Shown here: one piece after another, positions 38,827 to 47,256 of the stretch
Layout of the letters: every line of letters begins with the position of its first letter
Numbering within the stretch: position 1 is the stretch's first letter
Assembly (NCBI RefSeq): GCF_010634855.1
Contig: NZ_MWLQ01000030.1
Coordinates: 1 to 64,000, forward strand
Direction of reading: 5' to 3'
From: Microbacterium sp. B35-30
GTDB lineage: Bacteria; Actinomycetota; Actinomycetes; Actinomycetales; Microbacteriaceae
Length of the DNA: 64,000 bases
The notes under the pieces: model-generated
Told to the model about the DNA's origin: nothing
The model's input: only the letters and a program-made list of their open reading frames with translations
The model's database searches: none
Translations under genes and position numbers: made by a program

Positions 38827-39834
38827 ATGCAGCAGCGCGCACTCGGCCGCACCGGACGCTCGGTCTCGGCCATCGGCCTCGGCACCTGGCAGCTCGGCGC
38901 CGACTGGGGCGCGGTGTCGGAGGAGGACGCGACCGAGGTGCTCGCGGCATCCGCCGACAACGGCGTCACCCTGTTCGACACGGCCGATGTCTACGGCGAC
39001 GGGCGGAGCGAGTCGATCATCGGCCGGTTCCTCGCCGCACGGCCGGGTCACGGCATCACCGTCGCCACCAAGATGGGCCGGCGCCTGGCGCAGGAGCCCG
39101 AGAACTACACGCCCGAGAATTTCCGTGCGTGGACGGACCGCTCGCGCCGCAACCTCGGCGCCGAAACGCTCGATCTCGTGCAGCTGCACTGCCCGCCCAC
39201 CGCGGTGATCGACGACGAGGCGACCTACGACGCCCTCGACGAGCTCGTCGCGAGCGGTGCGATCGCCGCGTACGGTGTGTCGGTCGAGACGTGCGCACAG
39301 GCGCTCGCCGCGATCTCGCGACCGAACGTCACCAACGTGCAGATCATCTTCAACCCGTTCCGGCTCAAGCCGCTCGATGAGGTGCTGCCGGCGGCAGGGC
39401 GGGCGGGCGTCGCGGTCTTCGCCCGCGTGCCGCTCGCATCGGGACTCCTGTCGGGCAAGTACACGGCGCAGACGACGTTCGCCGCCGACGACCACCGCAC
39501 CTACAACCGCCACGGCGAGGCGTTCGACCGCGGCGAGACGTTCTCGGGGGTCGACTTCGAGGCCGGTGTCGCCGACGCGGCCGAGCTCGCGGGCGCCCTG
39601 CCCGACGGCGTCACGCTCCCCGCCGCGACCCTCGCGTGGATCGCCGCGCAGCCGGGCGTGACGAGCGTCATCCCCGGCGCGCGCAACGTGCGGCAGGCGT
39701 CATCGAACGCCGATGCCGCCGCGCTCCTCGACGGCTCCGGTGCCGACACCGGCTTCGACGTCGCCGCCTTCGACCGAGTGGTCCGCGACGTGTACGACCG
39801 CGACCTCCGGGAAGCCATCCACCCGCTCTGGTGA
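38827..39834 (+). CDS. Aldo/keto reductase
   Basis: 335 residues from ATG 38827 behind CGGAGGATCC. NADPH-dependent TIM-barrel reductase with the full tetrad: Asp and Tyr in FDTADVYGDGRSE, Lys in VATKMG, and His in VQLHCPPTAV. The C-terminal cofactor region has VTSVIPGARNVRQASSNADA. Its best fit is the YhdN/AKR11-like general stress group; the substrate is unknown. It is divergent from the FUSC gene and is followed by the inverted-repeat cluster. Confidence 0.92.
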   Translation: MQQRALGRTGRSVSAIGLGTWQLGADWGAVSEEDATEVLAASADNGVTLFDTADVYGDGRSESIIGRFLAARPGHGITVATKMGRRLAQEPENYTPENFRAWTDRSRRNLGAETLDLVQLHCPPTAVIDDEATYDALDELVASGAIAAYGVSVETCAQALAAISRPNVTNVQIIFNPFRLKPLDEVLPAAGRAGVAVFARVPLASGLLSGKYTAQTTFAADDHRTYNRHGEAFDRGETFSGVDFEAGVADAAELAGALPDGVTLPAATLAWIAAQPGVTSVIPGARNVRQASSNADAAALLDGSGADTGFDVAAFDRVVRDVYDRDLREAIHPLW

Positions 39835-39842
39835 GTTCGGGA

Positions 39843-40054
39843 CGTTTCGTCTCGCTTCGCTCGCTCAACGACCGGATCTAGCGGTCGCACGCGGGCCCGG
39901 CCGTTGAGCGAGCGAGGAACGAGCGAGACGAAACGCGCCGGACCCGGCCCATGACGGCTGTGAAGTCACGGGTCGAATCAGCGGCCCGGTCGTTGAGCGA
40001 GTGAGGAACGAGCGAGACGAAACGCGCCGGACCCGGCCCATGACGGCTGTGAGG
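39843..40054. repeat. Cluster of three GACGAAACGC-family repeats
   Basis: A forward-sense copy CGTTTCGTCTCGCTTCGCTC... lies at 39843-39874, and two reverse-sense copies (GTTGAGCGAGCGAGGAACGA then GCGAGACGAAACGCG) at 39898-39937 and 39986-40027. The two reverse copies sit in a 67-bp direct repeat that also includes CCGGACCCGGCCCATGACGG. Copies in opposite sense can pair into a long hairpin, so this may serve as terminator for the aldo/keto reductase and the facing DUF7144-like gene. Confidence 0.9.
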
Positions 40055-40104
40055 TCGTTCGTCGCGCTTCTCGCTCTCCGTCGCCCTACGGTCTTGCCCG
40101 CGCG

Positions 40105-40506
40105 TCAGGTGCGCTTCAGTTCCCGGCCGTGGACGATCAGCGCGAAGATCACGATGATGTCGAGCAGGATCATGATGAGGGACCACAGGGGCTGCACGGC
40201 GAGGAGTCCCAGCTGACTGATGGCGTTGATCGAGACCAGCACGACACCGACGATCCGCGCCCAGGTGGCGCCCCGCAGCACGAAGATGCCGACCAAGACG
40301 ATGGCGGCGCCGATGATCAGGTGCCACCAGCCCCAGCCCGCCGCATCGAGCAGGATCACGGCTTCATCCGTGAGGAACAGGTACTCGTTCGAAGGCAGCA
40401 GGATCGCCGTCAATCCCAGGAGGGCGTCGATCGCGCCCGCGATGATCATGACGATCCCGCCGAACATCACCCATCCGGTCCAGCTCTGCTCTTCCACATC
40501 GGTCAT
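40105..40506 (-). CDS. DUF7144-like four-helix membrane protein
   Basis: 133 residues from ATG 40506. Four hydrophobic helices: WVMFGGIVMIIAGAIDALLG, WHLIIGAAIVLVGIFVLRGA, IVGVVLVSINAISQLGLLAV and IMILLDIIVIFALIVHGREL. The GxxMxxxGxxDxxxGL pattern in helix 1 is typical of the family I know as DUF7144. It has no known function. Flanked on both sides by copies of the GACGAAACGC repeat. Confidence 0.7.
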   Translation of the reverse strand: MTDVEEQSWTGWVMFGGIVMIIAGAIDALLGLTAILLPSNEYLFLTDEAVILLDAAGWGWWHLIIGAAIVLVGIFVLRGATWARIVGVVLVSINAISQLGLLAVQPLWSLIMILLDIIVIFALIVHGRELKRT

Positions 40507-40637
40507 GGCGTTCTCCGTTCCCGAAGGCCCGCGCGACTGTGCGTGGGCGGTTGCTCGAATGCTAGATCCGAACCGCCGCCGCGCACAGGAAGACGGATGC
40601 CCCGACCCCCGCGTGTCGCGTGGGCCGAGGCACCCGT

Positions 40638-40736
40638 TCCGGTCGTTGAGCGAGCGAGGAACGAGCGAGACGAAACGCCCAGGGCTTGCGAGAGGGTCTT
40701 GCCGCGTTTCGTCTCGCTTCGCTCGCTCAACGACCG
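40638..40736. repeat. Inverted pair of the GACGAAACGC-family repeat
   Basis: A reverse-sense copy at 40638-40678 and a forward-sense copy at 40705-40736 are separated by 26 bp and can form a long hairpin. The right arm ends 7 bp before the stop of the secreted beta-helix gene, so it is well placed as its terminator. Confidence 0.9.
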
Positions 40737-40742
40737 AGAGGG

Positions 40743-42662
40743 TCACGGCAGCGGGTAGTCCACCACGAACTGCGGGGTGCCCGTGTTCGTGTTGTCGGCC
40801 TGCCCGCCGATGCCGTTGACGACGTGCTGGACCGTGCCCGCCGACAGGTTCACCGTCATGATGTGGTGCAGCTGCACGCCGGGCGTCTCGGGCACCTCGA
40901 ACCCGTTCGCCGTCAGGATCGACGGGTTGTTCTGGTTGAACACGTAGACGCCGGCGCCGTCGAGGCGGTGCGTGGTGACGTCGTCTGCGACCTTGTACCC
41001 GGGGTAGCCGAGCGTGCCGTTCGGCTGCGTCCAGTCGGCCTGCGTCGGCGGGTCGTACGGCAGCTCGTTCTGGTACAGCACGACGCGGCCGTTCTCGCCG
41101 TTCCAGAGCGTGTTGTACGTCTGGAAGTGCTCGACGAAGAGCCCGGTCGCGGTGACGTCGTCGCCGTTGACGATGACGCCGACGGTGCCGGTGTTGGTCG
41201 CCCAGCGCTGGTTGTCGCCGTTGACGCCGTCGTTCGGGTCGAAGCCCTCGATCCCGTGGTCGCCGCGCCACACCCACGTGTGGTCGATGAGCACGTTGTC
41301 GGCGTTCACCTCGAGCGCGGTGGTCGTCTTGCCGATGTGCGGCCCGCCGACGCGGAAGTACACGTCGCTGAGCGTGATCGGGTTCGCCGGGTCGAGCACC
41401 TTGTCGCTGTCGGCCGCGCCGACGCGCAGCAGCACCGGCGAGAGCTCGGTGCCGGCGTCGATGGTGACTCCCGCGACGACGATGCCGTCGGCATCCTTCA
41501 CCTCCAGCGGAACCGCACCGCCCACGGCTGTGAGCGTCGCGTGGCCGAGGCCGAGCACCACCGTGTTCGCGCGCTTGACCTGGATCGACTGGGCGACGTC
41601 GTACACGCCGGGCGTGAGGATCAGGTGCCGGCCACGCGCGAGCGCGTTGTTGATGGCCTTCACCGAGTCGTCGGGCGTCGCGATGAAGAACTCGGTGATC
41701 GGGATGCTGCGGCCCGCGGTCTCGCCGTCGGCCCAGGTGACTCCGCGCGAGTCCTGCTGCGCGGCGGGCACCCGCACGTTGTAGCGGCCCTCGTCGTCGA
41801 CGTACAGGTACGGCTTCTCGCGGCTGAGCGGAGTCTCATCGAGCGTCGTGTACGGCGGGTCGGGGAAGGCCCCGTCGTCGGGTGCGCCGACGACGCCCGA
41901 GAACACCTGGTTCCAGACGGCGTTGGACCAGCCGGCCACCTCGCTGTTGCGGATGAGCCACTGCTGCTGCGAGCCGTTGATCACGTTGGGCAGCCGCGAG
42001 TCGGCGATGAAGCCGCCGCTCGCGTACTGCGGGCCTGCGGTGCAGTAGTCCATCAGCGACAGGTTGCCGCCCGCGACGTCGAGGCGGCGCATCGACACCG
42101 CCTGCGACACGGCCCAGAAGTCCGTGCCGGTGCGGCAGCCGCGGTCCGCCGCCTGGATGTCGATCGACAGGTTCGAGATCGTCCGCCAGAAGTTGACGAG
42201 GGCCAGGCAGTTGCCCGTGCCGCCGTCGGCGAGGCAGCGGTTGTAGACCTCCACCGCGCCGTTGATCGTGACGTCCTCGGGCGAGGCGCCGAGGCCCGCG
42301 ATCTCGGTGTAGTAGCCGACCTTCACCTGCAGCGGATCGGCGGCCGAGCCGTACTCGCCCGGAAGGAAGTACACCGCCTGGCGCTCCGTGCTCATCTCGG
42401 CATCGACCTGCTGCGCGTGCAGGGCGTCGAGTTCGGCACGGATGTCGGCGACCGGTGTGTCGGGGGAGTAGATCGTGACGTTGGGGCCGAAGTCCGGGTC
42501 GAAGGGATCGACCGTGCGTGGTGGCGCAGCGGTCGCAGGCGCGGCCAGCAGTGCGCTCGCGATGAGCGCGGTGCCGGTAACCACCGCGGCGATGCGCAGG
42601 GTTCGCGCGGTTCGCGCGGTGCGTGCGATCGGCGCCGCGGGGCGGGGAACGGGTGCGGGCAT
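40743..42662 (-). CDS. Secreted right-handed beta-helix protein, GH55-like
   Basis: 639 residues with a Sec signal peptide (basic head, then IAAVVTGTALIASALLAAPA and an ATAAPP cleavage region). The body has pectate-lyase-type repeats with many Asn and Gly turns: TINGAVEVYNRCL, LSIDIQAADRGC, HLILTPGVYDVAQSIQVKRA and DNVLIDHTWVWRGDHGIEGF. The layout of two linked beta-helices fits GH55 exo-beta-1,3-glucanase relatives. Catalytic residues were not verified, so polysaccharide cleavage is inferred. No carbohydrate-binding module or wall anchor is seen. Confidence 0.8.
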   Translation of the reverse strand: MPAPVPRPAAPIARTARTARTLRIAAVVTGTALIASALLAAPATAAPPRTVDPFDPDFGPNVTIYSPDTPVADIRAELDALHAQQVDAEMSTERQAVYFLPGEYGSAADPLQVKVGYYTEIAGLGASPEDVTINGAVEVYNRCLADGGTGNCLALVNFWRTISNLSIDIQAADRGCRTGTDFWAVSQAVSMRRLDVAGGNLSLMDYCTAGPQYASGGFIADSRLPNVINGSQQQWLIRNSEVAGWSNAVWNQVFSGVVGAPDDGAFPDPPYTTLDETPLSREKPYLYVDDEGRYNVRVPAAQQDSRGVTWADGETAGRSIPITEFFIATPDDSVKAINNALARGRHLILTPGVYDVAQSIQVKRANTVVLGLGHATLTAVGGAVPLEVKDADGIVVAGVTIDAGTELSPVLLRVGAADSDKVLDPANPITLSDVYFRVGGPHIGKTTTALEVNADNVLIDHTWVWRGDHGIEGFDPNDGVNGDNQRWATNTGTVGVIVNGDDVTATGLFVEHFQTYNTLWNGENGRVVLYQNELPYDPPTQADWTQPNGTLGYPGYKVADDVTTHRLDGAGVYVFNQNNPSILTANGFEVPETPGVQLHHIMTVNLSAGTVQHVVNGIGGQADNTNTGTPQFVVDYPLP

Positions 42663-42776
42663 GAGAAGTCCTCTCCGTTGAGGGATGACCGCGGCGGATG
42701 CCGCTTACTTACCGGACTGTAACCAAACGTGGGAGCGGTCTCAACCACCAATTTCGGGAGAGCGGTTGCTGGATCG

Positions 42777-43367
42777 TCAGAAGTCGAGGCGCATGACGAG
42801 TCGCCGCTTCGTCGGATGAGACACCTCGCGGAAGCCGGCAGCGAGGAACGGGCCGACGGGTCCGACGTTGAGCTCGTCCCACGTGATGTCGGCGCCCCCG
42901 GTCAGCAGCGGGTAGCCCTCGACGGCCGATGCGCCGCGAGAACGGGCGTGCTCAGCTGCCGCCGCGACCAGCGGATACGTGAGACCCTCGCGGCGATGAC
43001 CCTTGCGAACGACCAGGCACGTGATGGCCCAGACGGTCTCGTCGTCGGGGTCTTCGTCACGTCCCTGCCAGGGCACGGGCGACCCCCGCAGGCGTCCGTA
43101 CACGCCGCGTCGGTCGACCGCGCCCCAGGCGACCGGCTCGTCGTCCTGGTAGGCGACGATGCCGATGGTGTCGGTCGCCCGCGGGTCGTCGCAGTGAGTC
43201 TCTGCGCGCAGGATCGCGGCGCGTTCCGATGCGGGCATGTACCACCAGTCGTGGTCTCCGAGGCGCTGGCGCTGACATTGGCAGCGTCCCGCGGCGCCCG
43301 TGAGAATCGCCTGCAGGTCATCCCACGACGCCTCGTTCGCGGGAGCGAAACGCAGTCCGCTGCTCAT
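42777..43367 (-). CDS. GNAT family N-acetyltransferase with CQCQ motif (paralogue)
   Basis: 196 residues. The acetyl-CoA site is VVRKGHRREGLTYPLVAAAA after VWAITCLVV, and RCQCQRQRLGDHDWWYMP lies near residue 30. Same layout as the protein at 21197-21784, including the closing FLAAGFREVSHPTKRR. Substrate unknown. It is divergent from the glycosyltransferase gene. Confidence 0.85.
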   Translation of the reverse strand: MSSGLRFAPANEASWDDLQAILTGAAGRCQCQRQRLGDHDWWYMPASERAAILRAETHCDDPRATDTIGIVAYQDDEPVAWGAVDRRGVYGRLRGSPVPWQGRDEDPDDETVWAITCLVVRKGHRREGLTYPLVAAAAEHARSRGASAVEGYPLLTGGADITWDELNVGPVGPFLAAGFREVSHPTKRRLVMRLDF

Positions 43368-43417
43368 GTCGGCAGAGTAGCGCCGGGCGCCGACAGCCCG
43401 GGAGTAGGGTGGCGCTT

Positions 43418-44215
43418 GTGCCCCTCGCCCCTCGCGTCGCCGTGGTCATTCCGTGCCGGAATGACGCGGCTTACCTCGACGCGTGCCTGACCGCCCTCGC
43501 CGCCCAGACCCACCAGGCGGATGTCGTGATCGTCGTCGACAACGCCAGCACGGATGCCTCCGCCGCTGTCGCCCGCGTGCACGACGCCGTCGTCGTGCAC
43601 GAGTCGTCGATCGGCATCTGGCCTGCGGCAGCGCACGGTTACGACGAGGCGCTGGGCGGTGCCGACATCATCGCGCGGCTCGACGCCGACTCGCGTCCGC
43701 ACCCCGACTGGGTCGCGAAGCTCGTGCGCGCGTTCGTCTCCGACCCCTCGCTCGGGGTGCTGACCGGTGGCGCGGAGTTCTACGGCGGCACGCCGCTGCA
43801 GAACTACCTCGGCGAGCACTGGTACATCGGGGGTGGGCACTACTGGATCAAGAAGTGGCTCGGCATCCCGCTCGTGTTCGGATCGAACTTCGCGATGCGC
43901 GCAAGGGTGTGGGAGCGGGTGCGCGAGCAGGTCGATCGCGACAACGCCCGCATCCATGACGACCTCGACCTGACCATCCGCCTGCGGCCTTCCGACGGCG
44001 TGCGATACGACCCTCAGCTCCGCATGCCGGTGTCGGCGCGTCCCGTGCAGACCGTGTCGGGTCTGTCGCGACGGGTGTTCAAGGTCGCGTCGACCTTCGC
44101 TGTCAGCTGGCCGGAGGGCGCGGCGTGGCGTCGTACCCAGCCTTCGGCAGGCTCCGCATCCTCCGATGAATGGGCTCCCGGCGGCGACGACTGGGCGCCG
44201 GGGTACGGACGCTGA
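43418..44215 (+). CDS. Family 2 glycosyltransferase
   Basis: 265 residues from GTG 43418 (GTG 43409 is the alternative; GGAG at 43401 is poorly spaced for both). GT-A fold: VAVVIPCRNDAAYLDACLTA, VIVVDNASTDASA, and the DxD-type RLDADSRPHPDW. The acceptor-side helix and DDLDLTIRL (the conserved ED/DD pair) are present. No membrane helix is seen. It probably adds a sugar to a wall or surface polymer; no other glycan genes are beside it. Confidence 0.88.
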   Translation: MPLAPRVAVVIPCRNDAAYLDACLTALAAQTHQADVVIVVDNASTDASAAVARVHDAVVVHESSIGIWPAAAHGYDEALGGADIIARLDADSRPHPDWVAKLVRAFVSDPSLGVLTGGAEFYGGTPLQNYLGEHWYIGGGHYWIKKWLGIPLVFGSNFAMRARVWERVREQVDRDNARIHDDLDLTIRLRPSDGVRYDPQLRMPVSARPVQTVSGLSRRVFKVASTFAVSWPEGAAWRRTQPSAGSASSDEWAPGGDDWAPGYGR

Positions 44216-44410
44216 CGCAGCCGAGTACGCACTGACGCCGCGGTCGAGTACCGCAGCTGACGTCGTCGCACCGGTCTGTGTCATGCGGTGCTCCGAGCGC
44301 GGTCGGCGCACACTTGTCAACCCCCAGTCGTCGCGGCTCGGCGCGGTCGTAGCCTTCCATGTGGGAGGGGTGTTCGGCGTTGACGAATCCACCCCGACGC
44401 GAGAGAACGG

Positions 44411-44453
44411 CGACCCGAGGGCGGAGCAACCCGAATACTCCGCCCCCGGGTCG
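44411..44453. terminator. Stem-loop between convergent genes
   Basis: A 16-bp inverted repeat with a single mismatch (CGACCCGAGGGCGGAG at 44411-44426 and CTCCGCCCCCGGGTCG at 44438-44453) around an 11-nt loop. It lies 40 bp beyond the stop of the DUF1294 gene and is its likely terminator. The rest of 44216-44492 holds no gene I can support. Confidence 0.7.
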
Positions 44454-44492
44454 CGTCTCGTGACGTCGCGGAGAAGCGCTCGCGCAGTGGGG

Positions 44493-44924
44493 TCAGAACG
44501 GGGACGTGCCGGCGGCGACGTACACGGCAGCCGCGAGCACGAGCACGTTCACTCCGACCGTGCCCCAGAACGCGCGGCGGAACGACCGCTTGCGGGTCTT
44601 GTGGCGGAACAGCTGCTGCGCGACCAGTGCTCCCGGCCAGCCGCCGACGAGTCCCAGCAGGAGCAGCGTCTGCTCCGAGATGCGTGTGGCACCGCGTCGG
44701 GCCGCCGACTTGTCGATGCCGTAGGCCGCGAACGCGACGAGGCTCGCGGCGCCATACAGAACGGGCACCCACCACGCGAGGCCGAACACGAGGTACGCGA
44801 CGGCGAATCCGACGGCGAAGACGAGCAGCGTGATCCAGCTGAGTGCCGGCGGCAGCGGCTTCGAGAGGTCTCGACCCGGCCGGTCAGGCGTCGCGAGGGA
44901 TGGCCGGGGGCGCGCGTTCGACAT
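44493..44924 (-). CDS. DUF1294 membrane protein
   Basis: 143 residues. After a 30-residue polar head come LSWITLLVFAVGFAVAYLVF and VLYGAASLVAFAAYGIDKSA, then the family signature RRGATRISEQTLLLLGLVGG, WPGALVAQQLFRHKTRKRSF and a last helix. DUF1294 is often fused to cold-shock domains; here it stands alone. No function is known. Confidence 0.88.
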   Translation of the reverse strand: MSNARPRPSLATPDRPGRDLSKPLPPALSWITLLVFAVGFAVAYLVFGLAWWVPVLYGAASLVAFAAYGIDKSAARRGATRISEQTLLLLGLVGGWPGALVAQQLFRHKTRKRSFRRAFWGTVGVNVLVLAAAVYVAAGTSPF

Positions 44925-44965
44925 GCGCTCGATCTTATGGCGAGGCCCCGGCGTACCGTGTGAGC

Positions 44966-45394
44966 ATGCATGAGCTCACCGAAGAGGCGCTGGTGGCGGC
45001 ATCCGTCGACGTGGTGTGGCGCGAGTTCACGGTGGCACACCGGCTCGCGGAGTGGTTCTGGCCGTCGCACTTCGAGACCGCCGCGGTCATCGAGTTGCGC
45101 GAGCTGGGCCGCTGGGAGGTGCGGTCGCTCGCGGCGGACCTCGCCGTGGAGGCGAAGGTGCTCACGCTCGAGCCGCCGCGCGCCCTGCGGCTCTCCTGGC
45201 GGTGGGAGGGGGAGGAGCACGCGACCGACGTCGAGATCGAACTGCAATCGGCAGCGGAGGCCGCGACCCGTGTGATCGTGCGCCAGTCGGGCTTCGCGAG
45301 CGCCGAGGAGCGGGATCAGCACGTCGACGGCTGGTCGACCTGCCTGCAACGCCTGGTGGACCGGCATGGTGGGGCTCCGGGCGAGCACCTGTGA
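44966..45394 (+). CDS. SRPBCC / AHSA1-type protein
   Basis: 142 residues from ATG 44966. The Bet v 1-like fold is seen in VAASVDVVWREFTVAHRLAE followed by FWPSHFETAAVIELRELGRW, the pattern of Aha1-like START proteins, and it ends with a long helix (HVDGWSTCLQRLVDRHGGAP). Such proteins bind hydrophobic ligands. The role is unknown. It is divergent from the DUF1294 gene with 41 bp between starts. Confidence 0.85.
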   Translation: MHELTEEALVAASVDVVWREFTVAHRLAEWFWPSHFETAAVIELRELGRWEVRSLAADLAVEAKVLTLEPPRALRLSWRWEGEEHATDVEIELQSAAEAATRVIVRQSGFASAEERDQHVDGWSTCLQRLVDRHGGAPGEHL

Positions 45395-45494
45395 CCCATG
45401 CCGCAGGCCGCGCGTGCCCGCCCGAGGGTGGAGTCGGCTGAGGGCTGCCCTGTGCGCCGACCATGCAAAGCGATAACAAGGTTCAGTCTTAGTA

Positions 45495-45521
45495 TCAGTT
45501 ACTGACTTATATGATGATAAT
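45495..45521 (+). promoter_or_regulatory. AT-rich promoter with palindromic operator before fic
   Basis: TCAGTTACTGA (45495-45505) is a perfect 11-bp palindrome. TATGAT (45510-45515) and GATAAT (45516-45521) are both good -10 boxes ending 8-14 nt before the GTG at 45530, so the transcript is nearly leaderless. The AT richness is exceptional for this window and suggests a regulated promoter. Confidence 0.55.
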
Positions 45522-45529
45522 CTGGCGGT

Positions 45530-46783
45530 GTGACTGCAGATGCTCGACCGCGAGAGGGCCAGACGCCGATCGAGGTCGCTCCTGTGCAGTGGCAACGCCA
45601 CGACTGGCGGCCGCGTGCTCCTGAGATCTTCTCGAAGACTGAGGTTGCTCGTCAGACCGGGGTCTACGAATCGGCCGTCACGGGATCGCTCGCGTTGTGG
45701 TCTCCTCGGGTGGGCGCAGAAGATGCCGCCGACTTCGAGGACGCGACGCTGGCCATCCACGAGTTCGATCGATACGCACTTGGGCGGCTGGGTTCGAGCG
45801 ACCCGGCGTTCGCGCCGATGTCGGCGATTCTGCTGCGGACCGAGAGCGCCTCGAGCAGTCAGATCGAACAGCTCACGACATCCGCGAAACAGCTGGCGCT
45901 CGCCGAGATCGACGAGGGCGACAAAGCGAACGCGCTGACGGTCGTCGGCAACGTCCGCTCGATGGAAGCCGCGCTGCGCCTGGCCGACAAGCTCGATGAG
46001 GCCAGTGTGCTCACCATGCATCGCGAGCTGATGTCGAAGCAGGTCGGCATGGAACAGGAGGCAGGGCGCTTCCGGCGTGAACTGGTGTGGATCGGGGGGC
46101 GGGACAATGCCGGCCCGATCGGCGCCGACTTCATCGCCCCTCAGCACGACCTCGTACCCTCCGCCGTGCGCGATGTTCTCGCATTCGCGCAGCGCGCCGA
46201 CGTGCCGATCCTCGCGCAGATCGCCGTGGCCCACGCGCAATTCGAGACCATTCACCCGTTCGTGGACGGCAATGGCCGGACGGGACGAGCGCTGGCGCAG
46301 GCGATGCTCCGTGCGAAGGGACTGTCGGCGCATACGACGATCCCGATCTCGGCCGGCCTGCTCACGGACCTCTCCGGATACTTCCGCGCCCTCACCGCCT
46401 TTCGTGACGGAGACGCCGGCCCGATCATCCGGCGATTCGCCGACGCATCCCGTTTCGCCGCGGCCACCGGCCGCGTGCTCGTCGACGGCCTGGTGGACCA
46501 GGTGGCGTCGTCACGCGAGAAGCTCGCGGGTGTGCGTGCCGATTCCACGGTGTGGAGAGTGCTCCCGCGACTTGTGGGCCAGCCGATTGTGAACACCAAG
46601 TACCTGGTGTCGGCCTTGGGGATCAGCCGTCTTGCGGCGCTGCGCGCGGTCGACACCCTCGTCGAGCGGGGTGTGGTGAGTGAGCGCACCGGGCGTGCTC
46701 GCAACCGCATCTGGCAGCACGACGGCGTCCTCGGCGTGCTCGATGAGTACGCCGCGACGATTCGACGCAGCATGCACCGCTGA
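45530..46783 (+). CDS. Fic family protein
   Basis: 417 residues. A Fic_N region (DRYALGRLGSSDPAFAPMSA then RTESASSSQIEQL, with an SxxxE inhibitory-type motif) precedes the Fic core HPFVDGNGRTGR at 242-253, intact for AMP transfer. A winged-helix-like end (NTKYLVSALGISRLAALRAV) follows. Fic enzymes transfer AMP or another group to target proteins; with both helix and core on one chain this is the class II self-inhibited layout. The residue after the inhibitory Glu is Gln rather than Gly or Asn. No separate antitoxin gene adjoins it. Confidence 0.92.
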   Translation: MTADARPREGQTPIEVAPVQWQRHDWRPRAPEIFSKTEVARQTGVYESAVTGSLALWSPRVGAEDAADFEDATLAIHEFDRYALGRLGSSDPAFAPMSAILLRTESASSSQIEQLTTSAKQLALAEIDEGDKANALTVVGNVRSMEAALRLADKLDEASVLTMHRELMSKQVGMEQEAGRFRRELVWIGGRDNAGPIGADFIAPQHDLVPSAVRDVLAFAQRADVPILAQIAVAHAQFETIHPFVDGNGRTGRALAQAMLRAKGLSAHTTIPISAGLLTDLSGYFRALTAFRDGDAGPIIRRFADASRFAAATGRVLVDGLVDQVASSREKLAGVRADSTVWRVLPRLVGQPIVNTKYLVSALGISRLAALRAVDTLVERGVVSERTGRARNRIWQHDGVLGVLDEYAATIRRSMHR

Positions 46784-46849
46784 AGAGGCCGAGCTCGGGC
46801 GGCGAAGTACTGGCCCCTGCTCGTCGGTGGCCGGCGCTAACGTCGGAGC

Positions 46850-47149
46850 GTGATCATCGAGTTCGACAGCGACGTGTTCCGCTGGGCGGCGAGGGAGGAC
46901 TCCTCCTGGTTCTTCACCGCCGTTCCGCCCGAGCTGGGCGCGGAGATCCGCGAGATTCCGCGGCCGTATCGGGGGTTCGGGTCGGTTCGCGTTCGCGCGC
47001 GTGTCGGTGGCAGCGAGTGGACCACGTCGATCTTCCCGCTGGCGGAGACGGATTCGTACGTGCTGCCGCTCAAGAAGGCGGTGAGGGATGCCGAGCAGCT
47101 CGTTGACGGCGGCCCGGTGACCGTCCGACTCGAGGTGCTCGACGGCTGA
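46850..47149 (+). CDS. DUF1905 protein
   Basis: 99 residues from GTG 46850. The whole protein is the DUF1905 domain: FDSDVFRWAAREDSSWFFTA, then EIPRPYRGFGSVRVRARVGG and WTTSIFPLAETDSYVLPLKK. A small beta-barrel is predicted for this family; no function is established. It lacks the YdeI-like tail some members carry. Confidence 0.9.
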   Translation: MIIEFDSDVFRWAAREDSSWFFTAVPPELGAEIREIPRPYRGFGSVRVRARVGGSEWTTSIFPLAETDSYVLPLKKAVRDAEQLVDGGPVTVRLEVLDG

Positions 47150-47256
47150 GTTCGGCCGCGTGCGCTCACCCGCAGCGTGCGAGCGTCTGCCGTGATACTG
47201 CCAGTTCCATCGGTCCGGTAAGTTGGGCCCCGGCGAGAATCATTCTGCTGGGGAGC

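Noticed and set aside
40686..42722. 678-codon plus-strand frame over the beta-helix protein
   Set aside because: The minus strand has a signal peptide and repeat structure; the plus frame is Arg/Val/Asp-rich noise.
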